From NCBI GenBank assembly GCA_036971475.1, contig JBAIZL010000006.1:95013265-95077264 (forward strand): a stretch of DNA of 64,000 nucleotides, written 5' to 3'. Shown piece by piece: positions 13,701 through 22,766 of this stretch. Within the stretch, counting starts at the first letter, position 1; the number at the start of each line of letters is the position of its first letter. The notes beneath the pieces were generated by a model. The model saw only the letters and a program-made list of their open reading frames with translations. It was not told the origin of the DNA and ran no database searches. The stretch is from Prosapia bicincta. Its lineage: Eukaryota > Arthropoda > Insecta > Hemiptera > Cercopidae. Made by a program: the position numbers and the translations under genes.

Positions 13701-16700
13701 GAAGGGTATTGTTTACACTTACGGTGAGATCAGTTCATATTTTCCACTTTATTGTCTTAACCATGTATAAGAATAATGGCCACACTACATTTACAACATA
13801 TACATTATACATCAAAATGCAAAATATTTACTTTGGGCAATTCTTTACTTGATATGTAATACATTAGTTTTATTTGGATATTTAATTTATCTGTGTTATA
13901 CAGTGTGCCACAAAAATCAAGGTCAGTCTTTAACCCTTTGATTAGCAATATGTGCCTGACCTGATATGGCTCCTGGGAGCAACATATTTTTGAAAGATTT
14001 TTACACTTTTCATTTTTCTAATTGTTTTCTTTATTTTTCTCTAATTTTTTGAATTATAGTAATATTTATTAATATTTTTTTTGTTTACTTATTTTCTCAT
14101 GTTAACCGAACTACAGTTTATGTTGACAATTTCTTTGTTAAAATTATCTGCTAATCTTTTATTTTTTTGTAAAATACCTATTCATTGTAAAATAGTGCAC
14201 AAACTTCGAAATGATCTGTAAATACGTGGGAAAACCCATAGACTTTGTACACAAAAGAATTTTATCGTTTTTCAATCCACTATTCATTGTAAAATATCGA
14301 GCAAACTTTAAAACGGTCTGTAAATATGAGGGAAACCCAAAGACTTGGGAAATACTACTATGTGTAGTATTTATTGTCCAGATAATTGCAAATATTTAAC
14401 CTAGAATACTTGTAATATTTTTAAACTTGTAGTGGGTGATAGTTGATGTTAATAGAGTTTTTTTCAAATATTAATTTATTAATTAAATTTAATAATTAAT
14501 ATTACTTTTATTTTGGAAAAACACTTTTCACAAAAGGGGCAAGGTATGCAATATAGTTATTTCTTCCCATTTGGTTCAAAATAACTGATAACATATGATT
14601 AAATAAAACAGCTGATTTTATGTTATAGGTTATGTGATAGTACAGCTGTTTTAACATATAGGTTATGTTACTTTTTTATAATAGTTGTAATTATTTAATA
14701 AAAAGTAACTAAAATAAAATTTTTGTTTGTTGACCAAAGTAGAAATTATTGTATTTTTAAAATTGTTTATATTACTTGTTTTAATCCAGGTATGAAGGAA
14801 TGTGGTGAGACTGAATGGATGGTACTTTGGGATAGATATGTTAGTGAAACAGAGCCTCAAGAAAAGTTAAAACTACGTAATGCTTTATCTGCTATACAGA
14901 ACCCTTCCATCCTGGCTAAGTAAGCAACAAAATTTATTTTAAAAATAATTTACTATTACAAGAACATTAATTAAATAAGTATTAAGTGTACTGACAACTT
15001 CAATTTTAAGTACTCTAATCATCCAGTGAATGACTGGAATTGTAAGCAAAATAACTAGCTGGATAAAGAATTTTAACCCATTGACCTCCCAGCATCTCCA
15101 GGTATTGTACTGCACAGAAAATCTAATTAATTAATTATTTTATAAAAATTTTAAATTAACAATTGAAGGTTCTTTCGCTCCTCTGATCATCATGTACAGA
15201 CATACAACAGTTTTTAAACTCACAACACCACTTGTACACACTCGTATGATTCATAGCTCTATCACTATTTGTAGTTTTCACCTCATAATGAACCTCAACT
15301 GGAGGATTTCCCTTCCAAACGAGGTAACAGATGATGTCACGTATTTCACACTTGGCGGGAGATTGGACTGAGATTTTTCACAAAACATGTTGTCGTGTTG
15401 ATAGTTCTCAATGTACTGACCTTGAATCAGCCTCGTTTCTTAGGGGAGAAGTCAGGCTACACAGAAGTCGAATAAAATCCTTCTGACTGTGAGAGCTTCA
15501 GAACACTTACTTTTTAGATACGGCTCATATATGTAAAATAAGTACTCGTATGTGAATGGATTAAAGAATCTCAATTTGTATATCCCAATCAACTGAATAA
15601 TGTCAAGGATACTGTTTGTCTATGGAGGTCTTCCAAAAGGTGGTAGTTTTTGGTTACTCGTGGATGTTGAGTGCGACATGATGATCCACCACTATGTCAG
15701 TTCTTTGGAGAAGCTATCAGAATCAACCATATACTCCTTGAATGTGATAAGTTGCCTAATGTTCATGGGAAATATCTTCGAATATGTTTAAAGGCAATTG
15801 ATTGTTTTTTTACGTTACCTTAAAATATTGAATAAATACATTGTATTTTAATAATTGAATTGCATTACATTCAGTTTAATAATTTTTCCAGTGTCTGTTT
15901 AATTTACAAATAACAAACCTAGCTGTTATCTTCCAGTTTGTATTAAATTGCCTATAAACTATTACTTAAGTGCTTTGCTAATCCACAAATTACAACTTTA
16001 GACACCTTCTTGTATATTTTTTTAGATATTATTTTGTAATAATTATTCGTAAAACATTCTTTGTAAATCTTACAATAAAATTATTATTATCTTAAGACTT
16101 TCAGTTAGGGCGGAATCAAACAAAACATATAAGTTTACAAATGAATTATTATAAGATTGTTAAATAAAAGTACAAAAAAAAATTATATGGTGTAATACTG
16201 GACACTTCTGAGATGAATGACATTTGTAAGCATGATACAAACATTTCTTTCATTACACCTTACATTTTTAACTTACTGTAACAAAACATAAGGAATTATT
16301 ATTATTATTATTATTTAATATTAAGAGTTAAACTTTTTGTTCCCAGTGATGTTACTGTATGTCCTAACATAGGTGGTTTTGTACTACTTTAATGTTCCAT
16401 TTATGTGTTATCAACGTCAGAAGAAAAATCTTCAAACATTAAAAAGTTTAAATGAAGAAAATAATTAGAGTTTGTAAAGTTGGTTTTACTAATTTTTCAG
16501 GCTGATTTATTTAGCAAAGAATGAAGAATATGTTAGATCACAAGATTACTTCAGTGTTTTGGCTTCTGTTTCAAACAACCCAATAGGAGTGCCAATAGTA
16601 TGGGACTGGATAAGGTTAGTGGGATTTGTTTTAGTAGATAAAGGTTGTTCTTTGTGAATTATTTATTGTAATTTGTATAACAATTATGTACCTATAGTTG

Positions 16701-19700
16701 TTTAAATATTTTTATGGTAGATAATCAAAGTAAAAATTAAGAGATGAAAGTTGCGTTTATTAAAGTAATAATGTTTTTATTCCTTCACTAGTCACTGACA
16801 GTCTGTTTGGCTTTACAAAAAGACTAAGCCAGCCTTCTTCCCCTTTTTTTGAAGGTAAGACTAGTGCAATTTTTATGCAGTATTCCTGTACTAGTTATGT
16901 GTATTTAGTATTTATATTTTATATAATTTTAGTTCACAAAGAGTTTTATTTATATACACATATACACACTAGCACACACACCCACAAACACATACAAACA
17001 CACACACACAATAAAACCTCTCATATCCAGGTCAATCTGGCGTCAGCCCAATCTGGATATGTGGCTATGTAATGATGTACGTATGTACTAACAACCACAA
17101 CCATCCCATTTTGAAGTAGATGTATGATAGTTTTAAGTAAATAGGTTACATTAATTGAAGATTGTAGTTATATTTTAATAGCAATAGAGAACTGTGCATA
17201 TAATTTAGTTACATGCCTGAATGTGCAGTTCATTAATACTGTACTTTAAATACAATGTATATTAATGTCAGTTTTGGTAAAACAAGATTTAATGGCGGTT
17301 TGCTTGTTTTGTTTGATGAAATATCCCTCCAACTTCGAAAGACTAGTTGGTCGGTTACTTTGTCTTATTGTGCGTTGTACTCGATAAGCCGCTGAAACGC
17401 CTGGAAAGCTTCGCTAATACTGTACTGTAAATACATATGTATATTAATGTCAGTTTTGGTAAAACAAGATTTAATGGAGGTTTGCTTGTTTCTTTGATGA
17501 AATATCCCTCCAACTTCGAAAGACTAGATGGTCGATTGCTTTGTCGTATTGTTCGTTGTACTCGATAAGCCGCTGAAACGCCTGGAAAGCTTCGCTATAC
17601 CTAATTTATTCTCATATTACGTTCGGATATCGGATGATCCGGATACAAGAGGTTTTATTGTATAAATGTTTACAAAGGAAACTGTATAGAGTCTTGCATT
17701 TTGACTGTTTAGTAGAATAATTTTAAACAAAATCCTAATAAATATACCATAGGCATAGAACATATTGTATTAAATATCATGTTTTTCATTAGAAAATAAT
17801 ATGATGAAGACTTAACACATATCTTCATCCAAAATCCTTGTTTTTCATTTGTACAAAATTGTTGGATTTTTCTTGAAGTCCTTTTCATTTCTAAAATTTG
17901 TTGAGCACATAAATTTATTTCTCTCACAAGCAAGTCCCAAATAAAGTAAGTAAGTTGAGATAGCTATATTTTATGGCCCTAGTGTTTTTAGAGGAGTTGA
18001 TTTTATATTTGGATTTCTTACTGTGAAGTCATTGTTAATATTTATTTCTGGTTTGAGTTTAGGTTAAGAACCCAAATTGGGCTTGCATATTGACATTCAA
18101 GGGGTACAATGGTGTAAATAACACTAGAGCCACTATATCTAAGTGCATTATCACTGTTACTATCACCACTTTCACTGTCATATTTCTTTTCCAAATATAA
18201 TAATTTTGTCATCCAAACTCAACACTTCTTTCTCAAAAATACTCACAGATAATAGGAGATGGACATGGGTTTATTTTACAATTGTATAAAAACAAAAAGC
18301 CCAAATTAAAACATCTGGTTTTCCATATTTCATACAGCAAAACTCCCAACTAGACTGAAGAATCAGTTATGTTGTTTTTTGTATTTTACATACCAAATAA
18401 TTTTTAGATGACTTTGCAGAGTTGAAGAGTGAGTGGGAAATTCATTTGTGTATACAGTCCAATCCCGGTAATCCGAAATATTAAATGTTCGACCGTTTCA
18501 GATTACCAATTTTTTTTTATTACTGAAATGTATGCACACTATGTATATCTATGATGGAAATACCGCTACATATATGCCTATACAGTACTATATTAAATAT
18601 TATGATATGGCTTATATTATATAATACAGCATAAATAATAATCGATCTTTGCTCATTTTTCGCCCTGGTGCACAGTTTTTGTACTTGTGAACTAAAGTTT
18701 TCTTTGTTAAAGCTTTCCAAAATAAGCCACTTTCATCTGCACTGTAAACCTGATCAGAACATAAATTTAATTTAATAACTTTTTCCAGAAATTGTTGACG
18801 GAAAGATTTTATAGCATCTGGATTATTAGACAATTTTTTTCCTGTGATAGAAAGTCACCAAATTCCAAGTCTCTTTTTAAAATTGTCAAACCAATGATCA
18901 CTGGCTTTAAGCTCTTCCTTGTTGGAGTAGAGCTCAGAAAAAAAATCTCGTCTTTTTCTGCAGTAACGGGCCAGATATGGGTTTGTTCTTGCAGAAACCA
19001 GATGTATAGAGCAATTTTTACCAAACCGTATTCACTCATTTTAACTGTTTTCTGCGCACTGTTACTTTGCTTCATAGAAGACACAAATGTCAAAATATTT
19101 TCATTCTGTCACTGATTGTTGAATTTCCGATCCCAAAATCTTCTGTTAATTTTTTAGCAGGTACTCCGGCATTGTCATTTTAGAAGGTCGCTCTTATCAC
19201 ACAATGAAAGTGTTTTGTGTTTTTTTTAAGAGAAGACGCAATTATAAAAACTAGTTTAATACACTGCGATGACTAAAACGATTTTACCATCTTCTTATCA
19301 ACGTTGAAACAACTGCAGTAGGCTGACTAATTAAAAGGGATCGATATACTGAGGTCATTGCAAAGTAATAAAAACAATGTTGCCTTTCTTCTTTGAACCT
19401 CTCTATAGCCATTTACTTCTTCCTCGTTCCGATATTTTCGTAAATCATTTCGGATTAGTGGGAGTTTCAGATACTAGAATTCGGATTACTATGATTGGTC
19501 TGTATTTCAGTAACATAAGTGATAGGCTCAGGAACAGTAAGAAACCAAACTATTTAATTAAAATAAAGTAATTTGTTCAATTTATTTCAATCCTTTCATG
19601 AATTAGTTTACAATCTTAATATTTATTTATTAGTTCTAATTTACTTCTCTAGGAGAGTGGAAAATTGGTCTTGTAGTTACAGAATAAAAAAGTAAATGTA

Positions 19701-20776
19701 ATTTCAATACATAACCTTGAATAATAAAATTGAGAAAGACTTAGGGACTTACAAAACTAATAACAGTTTTTAATGATTTAATTTTCTCTATAAATTTATT
19801 GCATTTTATAATGTCCTAATTAAAAAAGAAAAACATAAAATGTAGAACTTAACATAAATACTGTATTTTTTAATTAAAACAGGATTTTATCATGAAAAGT
19901 TTTGAAATGAACAATATAACAAACACTTGAACAACACACTTAATGAAACAAAAATAAACTTAATATTGTACGTTCAGAATATAAACACTTCCCTTTTTTA
20001 TGGAACTTCACTTCTTAAAAAAAAATCTGAAATTTTCATTTGCTTCGGCTCGTTGATTGCCTTTTCACAGCCTTCTTTCTGATCTAAAATAGCAGCAAGA
20101 CTTTATGGTATAGTATGTCGTTATTTTCCGTTGTCCAGTCAATGCATGTGTTAAAAGCAATAAATTGCATCGTCATGTATCACACTTGACTTTCCTACTT
20201 CTTCTTCTTCTCCAAAAATCTATTCAGATTAGTAGGAGTTTCGTATTACAGGAATTACCAGATCGGACTATAATATGCGTTTATTTATTTTTACAGTATA
20301 TATTTGTAGCATTACTGGTTTCCTGCCTATATAATTAGGAACAAATTGATATAAATATATATTTAGCCTATATAAGAATTAGGCATAATCAGTCATATGA
20401 AATAGGCTTTTTAAATGTAGTTTTAAATTGGAGCCTTGTAAAGATAATAATGTTTATATTTTCTTTTAGAGAAAATTGGGATTATTTAGTGGGCAGATTT
20501 ACACTCAACGATAGATCTTTTGGTCGCCTATTGCCAACAGTAACTAAGAACTTTGACTCAAATGTAAAACTTCAAGAGGTTTGTATTTATTTTATAATAT
20601 TATCTTTCTTTATATGTATATATATATATATATATATTTATATAAATATCGCAATATGTATTCTTGTGTATTAATAAAGAACTTAGTCAAAATGATGATG
20701 TTGGTACTGTTAGCCAACGAAAAGCTTTGAATTGTAAATTCAATTATAATTCTTGTATTTGTATTTTGACTTAGTT

Positions 20777-20836
<60 letters not shown>

Positions 20837-22720
20837 GATGATAAATAGTTATTATCCAAAGTACAACCGTTCATTTTGTAGTGCATAAAATCGCAGTTCC
20901 AACGTTTCGCTAGAATCTCATCCAGTATTGATGAGGAGAACCCAACAACAGTTGAAGTGCAAATGAAGAGCCTGAACCAAATAATTAATTACTCTCATTC
21001 CTTTCCTTTTGTTCAACTTTCTGAATAAAATCTATCGATGACACATTTCCACACTGCGGAGCAATTGTCTGCCCTCTTCATTCGCACTTCAACTGTTGTT
21101 GGGTTCACCTCATCAATACTAAATAAGATTCTAGCGAAACGTCGGAACTGTGATTTTATGCACTGCAGGATGTACTCAGAATACTAACTATTCATCATAT
21201 TTTTCCATCTGTGAAGAAATATGTATAAGCATATATATATAGATTTGTTGGACTAGGAGACTGACAGACTTACCTTGGTAAGAGTCCACTCTGTAGTCTT
21301 GAAATAGAAACACATAAAAGCACTTAAACAATGATATATTTCAACCACACAGTGGTCTTTGTCAATCGAAGAGAAAACACAAAAAGAAATATGAGAGAAT
21401 GAAATAAAATATATTGTAATCACAGATTTTGTAGAGTAGAAATCAGATGTCCCAGATGCACAGATTAAAGATATATATATTGTTTCCATGAGCATATGAG
21501 TGATTATAGTTTATATAAGTCTGTCAGGTGAAAAGAGATTGGAGACATCTAAGGCTATAAGGAAAAAAAAAAAAAATTAATGGATTTATCTGATGTTGAG
21601 GTTAGGGGATTCTCTGGACTTGGTATACCACTGGTATGATAGTTCCCACCTTCTCAGTTCTGAGGGATTGCAATCAGGGGGTAGTGATTTAATTATTTTT
21701 GTGGTATAGCAGTCATCAAAAGTTGTGATGTTGTGACTCGCAGCATGTTGAGCTGTTGGTCTATCCATATTCATAATTTTAACATCTTGTCTGTGGCGAT
21801 TCATTCTGATATTCAGACCATCCGTGGTCAGGCCTATGTACTGTGCTGAGCAAAGTTTACATTGTAGCTGGTATATGACATTTTTCGATGTACAATTATG
21901 ATGACCCTGTATTTTGAAGACCATTTTTGTTGTTTGGCTGTTGAAAATATTTGCTGAGGGGTGTATTGGACATTTCTTGCATCTAGGTCTATTGCATGGG
22001 AAGGAGCCATGAGGAAGTTTGTGTGGTTTCTCTGCATCAGGGTCTGGTAGTTTAGGATGTACTAGGATGTTTTTCAAGTTGGGAGGTTGCTTGTACCAAA
22101 TTTGCGGTGGATCAGTGAAAGATTTTTGGTGTGGACGGAAGCTTGAAGAATTTTGAAGCCATCTCTCAATATCTTGTTGAGTTTTTGTAGACCAGGATGG
22201 TAGTCTGTTATTAAAGACAGTTTATTTTGTTCTGTTTGTGGTTTATGGTGAACCGAGGATTGTGCTGAATGATGATGTATATATATATATATATATATTT
22301 AGGTTAGTTTTGGTTGGTAAAGATTATTTAGATTTTTTGGACTAGGAGACTGACAGACTTACCTTGGTAAGAGTCCACTCTGTAGTCTTGAAATAGAAAC
22401 ACATAAAAGCACTTAAACATGATATATTTCAACCAAAGTGCTTTTATGTGTTTCTATTTCAAGACTACAGAGTGGACTCTTACCAAGGTAAGTCTGTCAG
22501 TATCCTAGTCCAAAAAATCTGTATATATATTTCATTCCATATTTCATTCTCTCATATTTCTTTTGTGTTTTCTCTTCGATTGACAAAGACCACTGTGTGG
22601 TTGAAATATATCATTGTTTAAGTGCTTTTATGTGTTTCTATTTCAAGACTACAGTGTGGACTCTTACCAAGGTAAGTCTGTCAGTCTCCTAGTCCAAAAA
22701 ATCTAAATAATCTTTACCAA

Positions 22721-22766
<46 letters not shown>

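Larger units (their letters stand above)
21241..22710 (-). mobile_element. Penelope-like element, truncated, with terminal repeats
   Basis: A GIY-YIG frame on the - strand (21586-22077) is bounded by copies of a terminal repeat marked GGACTAGGAGACTGACAGAC. Direct copies start near 21247 and 22339, and inverted copies lie at 22434-22520 and 22540-22705. Mixed direct and inverted terminal repeats are characteristic of PLEs. Most of the reverse transcriptase is missing. Confidence 0.8.

Noticed and set aside
16960..17012. Interrupted CA run read as coding (THIHTSTHTHKHI)
   Set aside because: Low-complexity repeat in an aminopeptidase intron with no splice context.
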